Assembly: GCF_003612015.1 (NCBI RefSeq)
Contig: NZ_RARB01000001.1
Coordinates: 682,001 to 746,000, forward strand
Length of the DNA stretch: 64,000 nt
Reading direction: 5' to 3'
Source: Pantoea piersonii
Lineage (GTDB): Bacteria > Pseudomonadota > Gammaproteobacteria > Enterobacterales > Enterobacteriaceae
The notes under the pieces were generated by a model. The model was not told the origin of the DNA. It ran no database searches and saw only the letters and a list, made by a program, of their open reading frames with translations. Positions 20,560 to 31,355 of this stretch are shown in pieces (within the stretch, counting starts at the first letter, position 1; each line of letters begins with the position of its first letter). A program made the position numbers and the translations under genes.

Positions 20560-20796
20560 ATGAGCGATATCGAACAACGCGTTAAGAAAATCATTGCTGA
20601 GCAGCTGGGTGTGAAAGAGGACGAAGTAACTAACTCTGCATCTTTCGTTGAAGACCTGGGTGCTGATTCTCTTGACACCGTTGAGCTGGTAATGGCTCTG
20701 GAAGAAGAGTTTGATACTGAGATTCCAGACGAAGAAGCTGAGAAAATCACTACCGTTCAGGCAGCGATCGACTACATCAATAGCCACCAAGGCTAA
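20560..20796 (+). CDS. acpP: Acyl carrier protein
   Basis: AcpP carries growing acyl chains on a 4'-phosphopantetheine arm. The 78-residue acidic protein has the attachment Ser37 (Ser36 in the mature protein) in [12 protein letters not shown]. It is nearly the same as the E. coli protein. TAGGAAATTAA precedes the ATG. A GC-rich hairpin after the stop may limit expression of fabF relative to acpP. Confidence 0.99.
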   Translation: MSDIEQRVKKIIAEQLGVKEDEVTNSASFVEDLGADSLDTVELVMALEEEFDTEIPDEEAEKITTVQAAIDYINSHQG

Positions 20797-20806
20797 TGAA
20801 TATCTT

Positions 20807-22122
<1,316 letters not shown>

Positions 22123-22139
22123 CGATTCACGTTCTGGCA

Positions 22140-22167
22140 AAAGGCCCGCAAATGCGGGCCTTTTTTC
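22140..22167 (+). terminator. Terminator after fabF
   Basis: The stem AAAGGCCCGCA/TGCGGGCCTTT (about 22140-22150 with 22153-22163) carries a two-base loop extension and is followed by a T run. It should end the fab transcript. The pabC group probably has its own promoter in 22168-22240. Confidence 0.9.
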
Positions 22168-22242
22168 TATTCAGAAAGGCTCTGAAACGGATTATCACAA
22201 TACAAAGCGCTACCATAGCGCTTTTCCTTGCGGGAGAGCCCC

Positions 22243-23055
22243 ATGTGGATCAACGGAACGGAGCAACTTACTCTCTCAGCCAGCGATCGCGCGACGCAGT
22301 TTGGTGATGGCTGCTTTACCACGGCGGCGGTCGATAATGGCCATATTCAGCTGCTGGACGCGCACCTGCGGCGGCTGCGCCAGGGCTGCGAACGGCTGAT
22401 GATGCCCGAGGTTGACTGGACGCGGCTGGAGAGAGAAATGCGCGTTGCCGCGCAGCCGCACAAGCAGGCGGTACTAAAAGTCATTATCAGCGCTGGCTCA
22501 GGCGGACGCGGCTACAGCCGCACAGGTGGCAGCGGCGCCACGCGCATCGTCTCGATTGCGCCATGGCCGCACCATTATCTGCCGCTGCAGGCGCAGGGCG
22601 TTAAGCTGCAAACCAGTCCGGTCCGGCTGGCGCAGAACCCGCTGCTGGCGGGCATTAAGCACCTGAATCGCCTGGAGCAGGTGTTGATCCGCGCGCATCT
22701 CGACCAGAGCGACGCCGACGAGGCGCTGGTGCTTGACACTGCGGGCTACGTGGTGGAATGCTGTGCGGCCAATTTATTCTGGCGGCAGGGCGATCGTATC
22801 TTTACGCCCGACCTGACGCAGTCCGGCGTCGATGGCGTCATGCGGCGCTATCTGATGGCGCAAATGGCCGCCGCAGGCCAGATTTGTCATGTGGTACGCT
22901 GCGAGCCAGCGCAGCTGCTGGCGGCCGACGAAATCGTTATCTGCAATGCCCTGATGCCGGTGTTGCCGGTGCGGCAGCTGGACGACAGATTATTCAGCGA
23001 ACGCACGCTTTACCGCCGGTTACAGGAAAGCGGCTATTTAATGGAAGCAAAATGA
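22243..23055 (+). CDS. pabC: PabC, aminodeoxychorismate lyase
   Basis: PabC is a PLP enzyme that splits 4-amino-4-deoxychorismate into p-aminobenzoate and pyruvate for folate synthesis. The 270-residue protein has the class IV aminotransferase fold: ATQFGDGCFTT near the N-terminus, the PLP lysine in AGIKHLNRLEQVL, and DEIVICNALMPV. The ATG at 22243 gives MWINGTEQL. An upstream in-frame ATG at 22228 is less likely, because GGGAGAGCCCC lies just before the chosen codon. Its stop overlaps the mltG start (ATGA). Confidence 0.93.
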   Translation: MWINGTEQLTLSASDRATQFGDGCFTTAAVDNGHIQLLDAHLRRLRQGCERLMMPEVDWTRLEREMRVAAQPHKQAVLKVIISAGSGGRGYSRTGGSGATRIVSIAPWPHHYLPLQAQGVKLQTSPVRLAQNPLLAGIKHLNRLEQVLIRAHLDQSDADEALVLDTAGYVVECCAANLFWRQGDRIFTPDLTQSGVDGVMRRYLMAQMAAAGQICHVVRCEPAQLLAADEIVICNALMPVLPVRQLDDRLFSERTLYRRLQESGYLMEAK

Positions 23056-24071
23056 GTCGAACTAAAAAAATTTTCGCCGTCGCTGCGGCGATTTTGATCC
23101 TTGCGGCGGCCTTTAGCTACTGGCAGATCCAGCGCTTCGCCGCGGCTCCGTTAACCATTGACCAGGAAACTATCTATACCTTGCCGGCGGGCACCGGCCG
23201 GGTAGCGCTGGAAGCGCAGCTGGAGAGCCAGCATCTTATTCCGCAGAGCATCTGGTTTGGCCCGCTGCTTAAGCTGGAGCCGGAACTGGCCCGATTTAAA
23301 GCGGGCACCTACCGGCTGGAGAAAGGAATGACGGTGCGGGCGCTGCTGCAGCTGCTCGCCAGCGGTAAAGAGGCGCAGTTTCCGCTGCGGCTGGTAGAAG
23401 GCCAGCGTCTTAATGAATGGCTCGCCGAGCTGCGCGCCGCCCCCTATCTCCGACACACGCTGAAAGATGATCAGTTCGCCACGCTGGCGAAAACGCTTAA
23501 TATCGATCCGCTGGCGCTGGAAGGGAGCTTCTATCCGGATACCTATCTCTATACCGCCAATACCAGCGACATTGCGCTGCTGCAGCGCGCGCATGCCCGC
23601 ATGACGGCGCTGGTGGACCAGATCTGGCGGGAGCGCATGGCGGATTTGCCCTACAAAAATCCGCAGGAGATGGTGACCATGGCGTCGGTCATTGAGAAAG
23701 AGACCGCCGTCAGCGCCGAACGCGCGCGCGTCGCCTCAGTGTTTATCAACCGGCTGCGCACCGGCATGAAGCTGCAAACCGATCCCACAGTGATTTACGG
23801 CATGGGCGATAAATATACAGGCACGCTGACGCGTAAAGACCTTGAGACGCCGACCGATTACAATACCTACACGATTAACGGTTTGCCGCCAGGCCCGATC
23901 GCCGCGCCGAGCAAAGCCTCGCTGGAAGCGGCGGCACATCCGGAAAAAACCAGTTACCTCTATTTTGTCGCCGACGGCAAGGGCGGTCACACCTTTACCA
24001 CCAATCTTGCCAGTCATAACCAGGCGGTACAGGCTTACCGGCAAACGCTAAAGGAAAAAGATGAAAAGTAA
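23052..24071 (+). CDS. mltG: MltG, endolytic murein transglycosylase
   Basis: MltG cuts nascent glycan strands and is proposed to end peptidoglycan polymerisation. The 339-residue protein has one N-terminal membrane anchor (about residues 6-24, [15 protein letters not shown]), a LysM-like region and the YceG catalytic domain. The IEKET stretch (residues 214-218) holds the catalytic glutamate, followed by [11 protein letters not shown] longer frame opening at 22758 lies inside pabC and is rejected. It overlaps pabC by 4 bases and tmk by 11 bases. Confidence 0.94.
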   Translation: MSRTKKIFAVAAAILILAAAFSYWQIQRFAAAPLTIDQETIYTLPAGTGRVALEAQLESQHLIPQSIWFGPLLKLEPELARFKAGTYRLEKGMTVRALLQLLASGKEAQFPLRLVEGQRLNEWLAELRAAPYLRHTLKDDQFATLAKTLNIDPLALEGSFYPDTYLYTANTSDIALLQRAHARMTALVDQIWRERMADLPYKNPQEMVTMASVIEKETAVSAERARVASVFINRLRTGMKLQTDPTVIYGMGDKYTGTLTRKDLETPTDYNTYTINGLPPGPIAAPSKASLEAAAHPEKTSYLYFVADGKGGHTFTTNLASHNQAVQAYRQTLKEKDEK

Positions 24072-24693
24072 GTTTATCGTCATTGAAGGCCTGGAAGGCG
24101 CCGGGAAAACCACTGCGCGCGAGGCGATTGTCGCCACGCTGCGCGAACGGGGCATTCAGGATATCGTGTTCACCCGCGAGCCGGGCGGCACACCGCTGGC
24201 GGAGCAGCTGCGCGTCCTGGTGAAGCAGGGCATCGAAGGCGAGCAGGTGACTGACAAAGCGGAGCTGCTAATGCTCTATGCCGCGCGCGTGCAGCTGGTC
24301 GATACCGTCATTAAGCCCGCCCTGGCGCGCGGCGCATGGGTGATTGGCGATCGGCACGATCTCTCTTCGCAGGCCTACCAGGGCGGCGGACGCGGAGTGG
24401 ACAGCGCGCTGATGCGCACCCTGCGTGATGCCGTGCTGGGCGATTTCCGTCCCGATCTTCAGCTCTATCTCGACGTTACGCCGGAAATTGGCCTGCAGCG
24501 GGCCCGGGCGCGCGGCGAGCTGGATCGCATCGAGCAGGAATCGCTGCGCTTTTTTGAACGCACTCGCGAGCGCTATCTGGCGCTGGCGGCCGAGGACCGC
24601 AGCATCCTGACCGTGGACGCCACGCAGCCGCTCGCCAGCGTTACCCAGGCGATTAAAGCGACGTTGACGCGCTGGCTGGAACAGCAGGCATGA
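24061..24693 (+). CDS. tmk: Thymidylate kinase
   Basis: Tmk phosphorylates dTMP to dTDP, an essential step to dTTP. The 210-residue P-loop kinase shows [10 protein letters not shown] (Walker A), the DR motif in [18 protein letters not shown] and a LID region with [23 protein letters not shown], within the end of mltG, serves as its ribosome site. It overlaps holB by four bases. Confidence 0.97.
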   Translation: MKSKFIVIEGLEGAGKTTAREAIVATLRERGIQDIVFTREPGGTPLAEQLRVLVKQGIEGEQVTDKAELLMLYAARVQLVDTVIKPALARGAWVIGDRHDLSSQAYQGGGRGVDSALMRTLRDAVLGDFRPDLQLYLDVTPEIGLQRARARGELDRIEQESLRFFERTRERYLALAAEDRSILTVDATQPLASVTQAIKATLTRWLEQQA

Positions 24694-25679
24694 ACTGGTA
24701 TCCGTGGCTGAACCAGCCTTACCGCTATATCATCGGTCAGCACCAGGCGGGTCGCGCCCATCATGCGCTGCTGATTCAGGCGATCGCGGGCATGGGGGAT
24801 GATGCGCTGGTGTGGGGCGTCAGCCGCTGGCTGATGTGCCAGCAGCCGGACGGGCTGAAAAGCTGCGGCCTCTGTCACGGCTGCCAGCTGATGCAGGCGC
24901 AGACGCATCCCGACTGGTATCGGCTGGAGGCGGAAAAAGGCAAAAGCACGCTGGGTATTGACGCGGTGCGCCAGGTAACGGAGACGCTCTATCATTTCGC
25001 CCAGCAGGGCGGTGCGAAAATCGTCTGGCTTCCCGATGCCGCGCAGCTGAGCGAATCAGCGGCGAATGCGCTGTTAAAAACCCTGGAAGAGCCGCCGGCC
25101 AATAGCTGGTTTTTTCTCAGCAGCCGTGAACCTTCGCGACTGTTAGCCACGCTGCGCAGTCGCTGTATGGCGCTCTCTCTGGCGCCGCCGGATGAGGCGC
25201 AAAGCCTGCAGTGGCTGAGCAAGCAAACACCGCAGGAGACGGCCGCGTTACAGACTGCGCTGCGCCTCAGCGCGGGCGCGCCGGCGGCGGCGCTACAGCT
25301 GCTGGAGCCTGCGCGCTGGCAGGCGCGCCAGACGTTGTGCGACGCGCTGCCAGCCGCGCTGCAGCAGGATATTCTGTTGCTGCTTCCGGCGCTCAACGCC
25401 GAGGATGTCGCCGCGCGCATCAGCTGGCTGATGGCGCTGCTGGTGGATGCGATCAAATGGCAGCAGGGCGCGACGCGCTGGCTGAGCAATCCCGATCGGC
25501 AGGATGTGGTTGCGCTGCTGTCAGAGACCTTCTCCGCCCGGGCGCTGGATGAGAGCGCGCGCGAGTGGATGCAGTGCCGGGAACAGCTGCTCCACGTGGC
25601 CGCCGTTAACCGCGAACTTCTGTTAACCGACCGACTTCTGAGCTGGGCTGACAAACGTAAGCCCGGCGTAGTCGCTTAA
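24690..25679 (+). CDS. holB: DNA polymerase III subunit delta'
   Basis: HolB (delta') is part of the clamp loader that opens and loads the beta sliding clamp. The 329-residue AAA+-like protein contains a zinc module with CGLCHGC, a Walker B-like LLKTLEEPP segment and the SRC motif (LRSRCMAL). The nucleotide-binding loop is degenerate, as expected for delta'. ATGA overlap with tmk suggests coupled translation; 18 bases separate it from ycfH. Confidence 0.95.
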   Translation: MNWYPWLNQPYRYIIGQHQAGRAHHALLIQAIAGMGDDALVWGVSRWLMCQQPDGLKSCGLCHGCQLMQAQTHPDWYRLEAEKGKSTLGIDAVRQVTETLYHFAQQGGAKIVWLPDAAQLSESAANALLKTLEEPPANSWFFLSSREPSRLLATLRSRCMALSLAPPDEAQSLQWLSKQTPQETAALQTALRLSAGAPAAALQLLEPARWQARQTLCDALPAALQQDILLLLPALNAEDVAARISWLMALLVDAIKWQQGATRWLSNPDRQDVVALLSETFSARALDESAREWMQCREQLLHVAAVNRELLLTDRLLSWADKRKPGVVA

Positions 25680-25697
25680 CGACAAAACGAGACCGTT

Positions 25698-26489
25698 ATG
25701 TTTATTGTGGATTCACACTGCCATCTTGATGGCCTGGATTATGAAAAGAACCATCGCGATCTCGATGACGTGATCGCTAAAGCTGCCGCGCGCGACGTGA
25801 AATTTATGCTGGCGATCGCCACCACGCTGCCAGGTTTTCATACGCTGAAAGCGCTGGTCGGCGAGCGCGAAAATATTGCACTCTCAGTAGGCGTGCACCC
25901 GCTGAATCAGGAAGAGCCTTACGACGTGGAAGAGTTTCGTCGTCTGGCCGCCGATCCGCGCGTCGTGGCGCTGGGTGAAACCGGCCTCGACTACTATTAT
26001 CAGCAGGAAACTAAGGCGCAGCAGCAGATGTCGTTCCGCGAGCATATCCGCACCGGTATTGCGCTGAACAAGCCGATTATCGTGCATACCCGCGACGCGC
26101 GCGACGATACGCTGGCTATCCTGCGCGAAGAGCAGGTTGAGCGCTGCGGCGGCGTGCTGCACTGCTTTACCGAAGATCAGGCGACGGCGGCGAAGCTGCT
26201 GGATATGGGTTTCTACATCTCTTTTTCCGGCATTGTGACCTTCCGTAACGCCGAACAGCTGCGCGAAGCGGCGCGCTATGTTCCGCTGGATCGCATGCTG
26301 GTGGAAACCGATTCGCCTTATCTGGCGCCGGTGCCGTATCGCGGCAAAGAGAACCAGCCAGCTTATACGCGCGACGTAGCGGAGTATCTTGCCGTGCTGA
26401 AAGGGGTAGATATTGAAACCCTGGCTGCCGCCACCACGCAGAACTTCTCTACGCTTTTCCGCGTGCCGTTAAGCCGACTCGGTGGTTAA
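25698..26489 (+). CDS. ycfH: TatD-family metal-dependent hydrolase YcfH
   Basis: YcfH is a TatD-type (beta/alpha)8 metal hydrolase, probably a DNase or nucleotidase by analogy to TatD. The 263-residue protein has the metal-binding DSHCHLDG at the N-terminus, [11 protein letters not shown], a conserved His in [10 protein letters not shown], another in GVLHCFTED and the Asp in [11 protein letters not shown]. It is the last gene of the pabC-mltG-tmk-holB-ycfH group and is followed by a terminator. The physiological substrate is not known. Confidence 0.92.
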   Translation: MFIVDSHCHLDGLDYEKNHRDLDDVIAKAAARDVKFMLAIATTLPGFHTLKALVGERENIALSVGVHPLNQEEPYDVEEFRRLAADPRVVALGETGLDYYYQQETKAQQQMSFREHIRTGIALNKPIIVHTRDARDDTLAILREEQVERCGGVLHCFTEDQATAAKLLDMGFYISFSGIVTFRNAEQLREAARYVPLDRMLVETDSPYLAPVPYRGKENQPAYTRDVAEYLAVLKGVDIETLAAATTQNFSTLFRVPLSRLGG

Positions 26490-26532
26490 GGTTTTATTTC
26501 ATAGTCTGTAATAATTCGATAATAACGATTAA

Positions 26533-26565
26533 TAGCCCTGCTTTTTAAGGCAGGGCTACTGTTTT
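26533..26565 (+). terminator. Terminator after ycfH
   Basis: The nine-base stem TAGCCCTGC/GCAGGGCTA (26533-26541 with 26550-26558) is followed by CTGTTTTA. The T run is interrupted, but the stem is strong and its position is right for the end of the holB-ycfH transcript. Confidence 0.7.
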
Positions 26566-26626
26566 ATGGGGGTAAACCGCGCGCTGTCAGTCAGAATATA
26601 CTGATATCCAGCGCCATGTTTCCTGG

Positions 26627-26648
26627 AAACGTGATAGTCATCAAAGTA
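26627..26648 (+). promoter_or_regulatory. CRP site of ptsG
   Basis: AAACGTGA-TAGTCA-TCAAAG shows the GTGA-N6-TCA core of a CRP site. I recognise the corresponding GGAAACGTGATAG segment from the E. coli ptsG promoter, where CRP activates transcription. It lies about 130 bases before the ptsG start codon. Confidence 0.7.
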
Positions 26649-26660
26649 ACGCCAGCTGAT

Positions 26661-26681
26661 TTATTTTACCCTTCGTAATAA
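26661..26681 (+). promoter_or_regulatory. Mlc operator of ptsG
   Basis: An inverted repeat with arms TTATT (26661-26665) and AATAA (26677-26681) occupies the same position relative to the CRP site as the Mlc operator of E. coli ptsG, which reads almost the same (TTATTTTAC in the left arm and GTAATAA in the right). Mlc represses ptsG until glucose uptake titrates it to EIICB. Confidence 0.7.
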
Positions 26682-26753
26682 TTACAAGGCGGTCACCGCC
26701 AGACGGGTTGCGGATCCTCCCCCACGACCCAGCGCACTGCGCAAAATCGCACT

Positions 26754-26763
26754 CATACTCAGG
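26754..26763 (+). promoter_or_regulatory. SgrS pairing site at ptsG ribosome site
   Basis: CATACTCAGG, overlapping the AGGAG ribosome site, is the core segment that in E. coli pairs with the small RNA SgrS during glucose-phosphate stress. Its retention suggests that ptsG mRNA is controlled by an SgrS-type RNA here too. The sgrS gene itself is not in the window. Confidence 0.65.
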
Positions 26764-26774
26764 AGCTTCAGGCT

Positions 26775-28208
26775 ATGTTCAAGAACGCATTTGCGAACCT
26801 GCAAAAGGTCGGTAAATCGCTCATGCTGCCGGTATCGGTTCTGCCGATCGCCGGTATTTTATTAGGTGTTGGTTCGGCAAACTTTAGCTGGCTGCCAGCC
26901 GTCGTTTCCCATGTTATGGCGGAAGCGGGCGGCTCGGTGTTTGCTAATATGCCGCTGATCTTCGCTATCGGCGTGGCGCTCGGCTTTACCAATAACGACG
27001 GCGTTTCCGCGCTGGCGTCGGTGGTGGCGTACGGCATCATGGTGAAAACCATGGCGGTAGTCGCGCCGCTGGTGCTGCATCTTTCGGCTGAGGATATTGC
27101 CGCGCATCATCTGGCGGATACCGGCGTGCTGGGCGGCATTATCGCCGGTGCGATTGCAGCCTATATGTTCAACCGCTTCTACCGTATCAAGCTGCCGGAA
27201 TACCTGGGCTTCTTTGCCGGTAAACGTTTTGTGCCGATTATCTCCGGCCTGACGGCGATCGTTCTGGGTGTCGTGCTCTCCTTTATCTGGCCGCCGATTG
27301 GCTCGGCAATTCAGGAGTTCTCACAGTGGGCTGCCTACCAGAACCCGGTTGTCGCCTTCGGTATTTACGGCGTGGTTGAGCGCGCGCTGGTGCCTTTCGG
27401 CCTGCACCATATCTGGAACGTTCCTTTCCAGATGCAGATCGGCGAATTCACCAACGCGGCAGGTCAGGTTTTCCACGGCGATATTCCGCGCTATATGGCG
27501 GGCGATCCGACGGCGGGCAAACTCTCTGGCGGCTTCCTGTTCAAGATGTACGGTCTGCCGGCAGCGGCAATCGCCATCTGGCACTCAGCGAAACCTGAGA
27601 ACCGCGCCAAAGTGGGCGGTATCATGATCTCCGCTGCGCTGACCGCGTTCCTGACCGGCATCACCGAGCCGATCGAGTTCTCCTTTATGTTCGTTGCGCC
27701 GATCCTCTATGTGATCCACGCGATTCTGGCCGGTCTGGCGTTCCCGATCTGTATTCTGCTCGGTATGCGTGACGGCACCAGCTTCTCGCACGGCCTGATC
27801 GACTTTATCGTGCTGAGCGGCAACAGCAGCAAAATCTGGCTCTTCCCGGTTATCGGCATCATTTACGGTCTGGTTTACTACACCATTTTCCGTGTGCTGA
27901 TCGTGAAGCTGAATCTGAAAACGCCTGGCCGCGAAGAGACGACGACCGAGTCCTCTTCCGCGACCGGCAGCGAGATGGCTGGCAAACTGGTCTCCGCTTT
28001 CGGCGGCAAAGAGAACATCACGAACCTGGACGCCTGTATTACCCGACTGCGCGTCAGCGTGGCGGATGTCAGCAAGGTTAATCAGGCCGAGCTGAAAAAC
28101 CTGGGCGCCCGTGGCGTCGTGGTAGCAGGCTCCGGCGTTCAGGCGATTTTCGGCACCAAGTCCGATAACCTGAAAACCGATATGGACGACTACATTCGCA
28201 GTATGTAA
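26775..28208 (+). CDS. ptsG: PtsG, glucose PTS permease EIICB
   Basis: PtsG imports and phosphorylates glucose in the inner membrane, using phosphate from EIIA-Glc. The 477-residue protein has the membrane EIIC domain (about residues 1-385, many hydrophobic helices; His211 in [21 protein letters not shown]) and the cytoplasmic EIIB domain with the phosphorylated Cys421 in [10 protein letters not shown] (codon checked). It is monocistronic between two terminators, with CRP, Mlc and SgrS sites in front. Confidence 0.98.
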   Translation: MFKNAFANLQKVGKSLMLPVSVLPIAGILLGVGSANFSWLPAVVSHVMAEAGGSVFANMPLIFAIGVALGFTNNDGVSALASVVAYGIMVKTMAVVAPLVLHLSAEDIAAHHLADTGVLGGIIAGAIAAYMFNRFYRIKLPEYLGFFAGKRFVPIISGLTAIVLGVVLSFIWPPIGSAIQEFSQWAAYQNPVVAFGIYGVVERALVPFGLHHIWNVPFQMQIGEFTNAAGQVFHGDIPRYMAGDPTAGKLSGGFLFKMYGLPAAAIAIWHSAKPENRAKVGGIMISAALTAFLTGITEPIEFSFMFVAPILYVIHAILAGLAFPICILLGMRDGTSFSHGLIDFIVLSGNSSKIWLFPVIGIIYGLVYYTIFRVLIVKLNLKTPGREETTTESSSATGSEMAGKLVSAFGGKENITNLDACITRLRVSVADVSKVNQAELKNLGARGVVVAGSGVQAIFGTKSDNLKTDMDDYIRSM

Positions 28209-28217
28209 CGGCAATAA

Positions 28218-28246
28218 AGAAAAAGCCCCGTAAGGGGCTTTTTTTG
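28218..28246 (+). terminator. Terminator after ptsG
   Basis: AAGCCCC/GGGGCTT with loop GTAA (about 28222-28240), flanked by A4 upstream and T7 downstream, follows the ptsG stop by ten bases. The A-rich left flank also makes it work for the convergent minus-strand gene that ends at 28261. Confidence 0.92.
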
Positions 28247-28260
28247 TTTGCGCCAGGTAT

Positions 28261-29400
28261 TCAGAGATAGACCCGCAGGTACTCCGTCAGGCATAGTAGC
28301 GCCATCGCCTGTCCGTAAGGCATTGAGGTCAGCGGAACGGTGCGGTAGTAGTCAAGATCGCTGCCCATTGCGGTGCCGAACGAGACCTGCTTCAGTTCGC
28401 CTTCCTCATCAATATTGGCGATAACGCCGCGCAGCGCATTGAGCCCGGTAGGCAGATAGTCAGCGCTGAGATAGCGCTTGCGCACCGCCTTGATAATGCC
28501 GTAGGCGAAGCCCGCAGTCGCCGACGCTTCGAGATAGCTGTCGGGATCGTCCAGCAGCGTATGCCACAGGCCGCTCGGATGCTGGCAGGCGCGCAGCGCT
28601 TTCACCTGGCTCTCCAGCACCTGCAGCAGGAAGCGGCGCGTCGCATGCTGTTCCGGCCAGTTCATCATCTCAAGAAAGTCAGGGATCGCGATGGTGATCC
28701 AGCTGTTGCCGCGCGCCCAGCGCGCATGAGCGAAGTTATGACGCCCCTCGAAGTTCCAGCCGTGAAACCAGAGTCCGGTCTGTCGATCCATCAGATATTG
28801 CGTATGCAGCAGGAACTGATAGCTGGCTTCTTCGATAAACTCCTGACGATTAAGCAGCTGGCCGATTTTCGCCAGCGCCATCACGCTCATCATCAGCGTG
28901 TCGTCCCAGAGTTGCTGATGGTTTTCATTGTTGTAGACGATATGCTGCAGGCCGCCTTGTTCAGTGCGCGGCATCTCATACATTACCCATTCCGCCCAGC
29001 GCTCCAGCACCGGACGCCAGGCGGCGTTGCCGGTCTCTTCATAGCGCCAGGCCAGCGTCAGAAAAGGCGCCACGGTATTGACGTTTTTGGTCGGCGTGCC
29101 TTCCGCAAGGCGCGCAGCGAACCAGTCGTCGATAATCCCCAGCGTCTCTTTATCGCCGGTTTGCTGATAATAGTGCAGCATGCCGTAAAGGCCGATGCCG
29201 TGCGTCCATTCCCAGCCTGCCCAGCCTTTGGTATCAATCACGCGCCCGTCGTCAAGACGCAGCAGGAAGTCTCCCGTTTCATCGGTGATATTCACCAGGT
29301 TTTGCGTCAGCTTGTGAATCAGTTGCAACAGCTCCCGGCGCGGCAGCAGAAATTCTGGTTGGCACAACAGCGCACTCTGTTTCACAGGGAATACAGTCAT
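28261..29400 (-). CDS. rhiN: GH105 unsaturated rhamnogalacturonyl hydrolase (RhiN/YteR-like)
   Basis: The 379-residue protein belongs by its motifs to glycoside hydrolase family 105 (YteR/RhiN). These enzymes remove the unsaturated galacturonyl residue from oligosaccharides released from rhamnogalacturonan I by lyases. Visible marks are WEWTHGIGLYGML, the catalytic-region LWDDTLMMSVMAL, ARWARGNSWITIA and SATAGFAYGI, which are spaced as in an (alpha/alpha)6 barrel. There is no signal peptide, so it is cytoplasmic and needs an importer, which is the next gene upstream (9 bases away). The symbol is by analogy to Dickeya; substrate specificity is inferred. Confidence 0.8.
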   Translation of the reverse strand: MTVFPVKQSALLCQPEFLLPRRELLQLIHKLTQNLVNITDETGDFLLRLDDGRVIDTKGWAGWEWTHGIGLYGMLHYYQQTGDKETLGIIDDWFAARLAEGTPTKNVNTVAPFLTLAWRYEETGNAAWRPVLERWAEWVMYEMPRTEQGGLQHIVYNNENHQQLWDDTLMMSVMALAKIGQLLNRQEFIEEASYQFLLHTQYLMDRQTGLWFHGWNFEGRHNFAHARWARGNSWITIAIPDFLEMMNWPEQHATRRFLLQVLESQVKALRACQHPSGLWHTLLDDPDSYLEASATAGFAYGIIKAVRKRYLSADYLPTGLNALRGVIANIDEEGELKQVSFGTAMGSDLDYYRTVPLTSMPYGQAMALLCLTEYLRVYL

Positions 29401-29409
29401 GGTTCATTC

Positions 29410-31002
29410 CTATCGTTTCAGGGTCGTAGTCAGGGGAGAAGCGAGCGGACGCGCGGACGTCAGCGGCGGCGCGGCCGGTTTATGACGGTTAAGGAAGCCG
29501 ATATTGTTATTGCCCCACAGATTTTCATAAGGCATGCCGGCCAGCGTTTCGACGATGCTGCGGGCTTCCGGCGTAATGCGCTCCGGCAAAACGCGGTCAG
29601 CTTCACGCATTTTCTGCGTCTCTTCGCGCAGCACGGTGTGGGTTTGCAGATTAAGTTTGAAACGCAGCGAGACCAGGAAACCGCACGCCAGCACGCACAG
29701 GGTGCCGAGGCTGAGAATGCCAAGAATGGTATGGCTCACGCTCGGGGCCTGCGTCGCCTGGCCCGAGACGAAGCCGGAAAGCTGCAGCACGATGCCGACC
29801 AGCATCACCGCGCCCGCCTGAGACGCTTTGCGGGTCAGCGTCATAATACCGGCGAAAATCCCTTCGCGGCGCTGACCCGTAATCACCTCATCCACGTCTG
29901 CGATATAGGTATAAATATTCCAGGGAACGTAGTTGATGCCGCCGCGTCCAAGGCCCGCTAGCGCGGAGATCAGCAGCAGCAGGGAGAAGTTGTCGTTCAT
30001 GCCCGCATACCAGAGGCCGGCGTAGGAGATCGCGGCGGCGGCGAACAGCGTGACGACCAGACGATAGGCGGGCGCCGGACCCAGACGGATACAGAGCGGG
30101 ATCATGCCCATCACGGCGATAAACTGCAGCACCGCCATAGTGCCCATCAGGCTGGAGGCGATCTGCGCGCTCTGCATCAGCACGAATACCACATACCAGG
30201 TAAAGACGGCGTTAAAAACGTCCTGCGCGATATAGCCGCCCAGATACATGCCGAGATGCTGACGAAAAATGCGGATGCGCAGCGTGGAGGCAAGCTCGAC
30301 ATAGAGACGCTTCAGGTTCTGCAGCAGCGTCAGCTGCCGTTTCTCCTCCTCAGCGCGGCGCGACTCTTCGGAGAAATCGGCCGGATCGCGCTCCCAGGTG
30401 AAGAGCCAGACCAGCGTCAGCACCAGCGCGCAGATAATCGAAAAGACCAGGCTGGCGTAAAAGAAGGAGAGCGGATTATCTTTGCCCAGCGCGCCGATCA
30501 AAATGCCCGGCAGGAAGGCTGCCAGAATCGCCGACAGCTGCGCCAGCGCGATACGTGCGCCGGAAAATCGGGTCTTTTGTTTGAAATCGTCGGTCATTTC
30601 CGGCACCAGGGTCTCATAGGGCACCAGAATCATGGTGTAGACGATATCGAACAGCAGATAGGTGGCGAGATACCACCAGAAACTCATATCGCCGATCCAC
30701 ATCAGGCTGTAGCTGAAGACGCAGGGAATGCCGAGCAGAATAAAAAACTTGCGGCGGCCGAAGCGCTTGCCCAGCCAGGTTGAGCCGAAATTATCAGTCA
30801 GAAAGCCCATCAGCGGGCTGACCACCGCGTCCAGCACGCGCGCGGCGGCGAAGATAAACGTCGCCTCGATGGGCGTCAGGCCGCAGAAGGTGGTATAAAA
30901 ATAGAGCAGCCAGGCGGCGGTAAGCGCCGTGGTGCCTGCGCCGAGAAAGTCCCCGGAGCCGTAAGCCAGATAGTGGCCAAAACCAATTTTACGCGTTCGC
31001 AT
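29410..31002 (-). CDS. rhiT: GPH-family sugar transporter, probable rhamnogalacturonide importer (RhiT-like)
   Basis: The 530-residue protein is a 12-helix secondary transporter of the glycoside-pentoside-hexuronide:cation symporter family. It has FGHYLAYGSGDF at the N-terminus, the loop DNFGSTWLGKRFGRRKFFI between helices 2 and 3, and PYETLVPEMTDDFKQKTRFS. A hydrophilic C-terminal tail of about 60 residues is present. It is co-directional with the GH105 gene 9 bases downstream, so the pair can import and open unsaturated pectin-derived oligosaccharides. The ATG follows AGGAGCATCC. Orthology to RhiT, as opposed to another GPH member, is an inference. Confidence 0.75.
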   Translation of the reverse strand: MRTRKIGFGHYLAYGSGDFLGAGTTALTAAWLLYFYTTFCGLTPIEATFIFAAARVLDAVVSPLMGFLTDNFGSTWLGKRFGRRKFFILLGIPCVFSYSLMWIGDMSFWWYLATYLLFDIVYTMILVPYETLVPEMTDDFKQKTRFSGARIALAQLSAILAAFLPGILIGALGKDNPLSFFYASLVFSIICALVLTLVWLFTWERDPADFSEESRRAEEEKRQLTLLQNLKRLYVELASTLRIRIFRQHLGMYLGGYIAQDVFNAVFTWYVVFVLMQSAQIASSLMGTMAVLQFIAVMGMIPLCIRLGPAPAYRLVVTLFAAAAISYAGLWYAGMNDNFSLLLLISALAGLGRGGINYVPWNIYTYIADVDEVITGQRREGIFAGIMTLTRKASQAGAVMLVGIVLQLSGFVSGQATQAPSVSHTILGILSLGTLCVLACGFLVSLRFKLNLQTHTVLREETQKMREADRVLPERITPEARSIVETLAGMPYENLWGNNNIGFLNRHKPAAPPLTSARPLASPLTTTLKR

Positions 31003-31167
31003 ACGGATGCTCCTTTATAGCCATAGTCACTACATCCTTTGTTATCCGGACGACACACTCGGAATGAATAGAAAGTAGAGCCCCAGCGCGGGGCAAACCT
31101 TCGCAATTTCGACAGGGCCGTCTCCTGGCTGGCAATGACGCAAAGAAAAGGGCGGCGTATTTCTAAT

Positions 31168-31188
31168 TTATGAAACAGCGTTTCATTT
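31168..31188 (-). promoter_or_regulatory. KdgR-like operator upstream of the GPH transporter
   Basis: ATGAAAC-AGC-GTTTCAT (31170-31186) is a perfect 7+3+7 inverted repeat. It fits the KdgR pattern AAAYRNYRTTT (here AAACAGCGTTT) with the flanking ATG/CAT. KdgR represses pectin-catabolism genes in Dickeya, Pectobacterium and relatives. It lies about 170 bases upstream of the transporter start and about 170 upstream of hinT; function context favours control of the minus-strand pair. Confidence 0.75.
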
Positions 31189-31291
31189 TAGCGTCAGGCA
31201 ACGTGGTAAATTGCGAAGCGGCGCACAGGAAAAAGAAGTTGTAAAAACGGTGTAAAGGCAGGCAGTTAATCAGGGAAAAGTGGTCCTGAGC

Positions 31292-31321
31292 TTGAAAGAA
31301 AACAAATTCCTCACGCATACT
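31292..31321 (+). promoter_or_regulatory. Putative hinT promoter
   Basis: TTGAAA (31292-31297), an 18-base spacer and CATACT (31316-31321) form a reasonable sigma-70 promoter 35 bases before hinT. Not confirmed by any other feature. The rest of the 353-base divergent region holds the KdgR-like site. Confidence 0.45.
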
Positions 31322-31355
31322 GATTGACTGTCAAACAGGCTTAAGGAATTGCACC

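Noticed and set aside
22758-23051. N-terminal extension fusing a frame inside pabC to mltG
   Set aside because: The region is coding for PabC in another frame, and MltG starts normally at 23052 with a membrane anchor.
28561-29961. 466-residue plus-strand frame across the GH105 and transporter genes
   Set aside because: It spans two well-supported minus-strand genes and their junction; composition is typical of an antisense frame.
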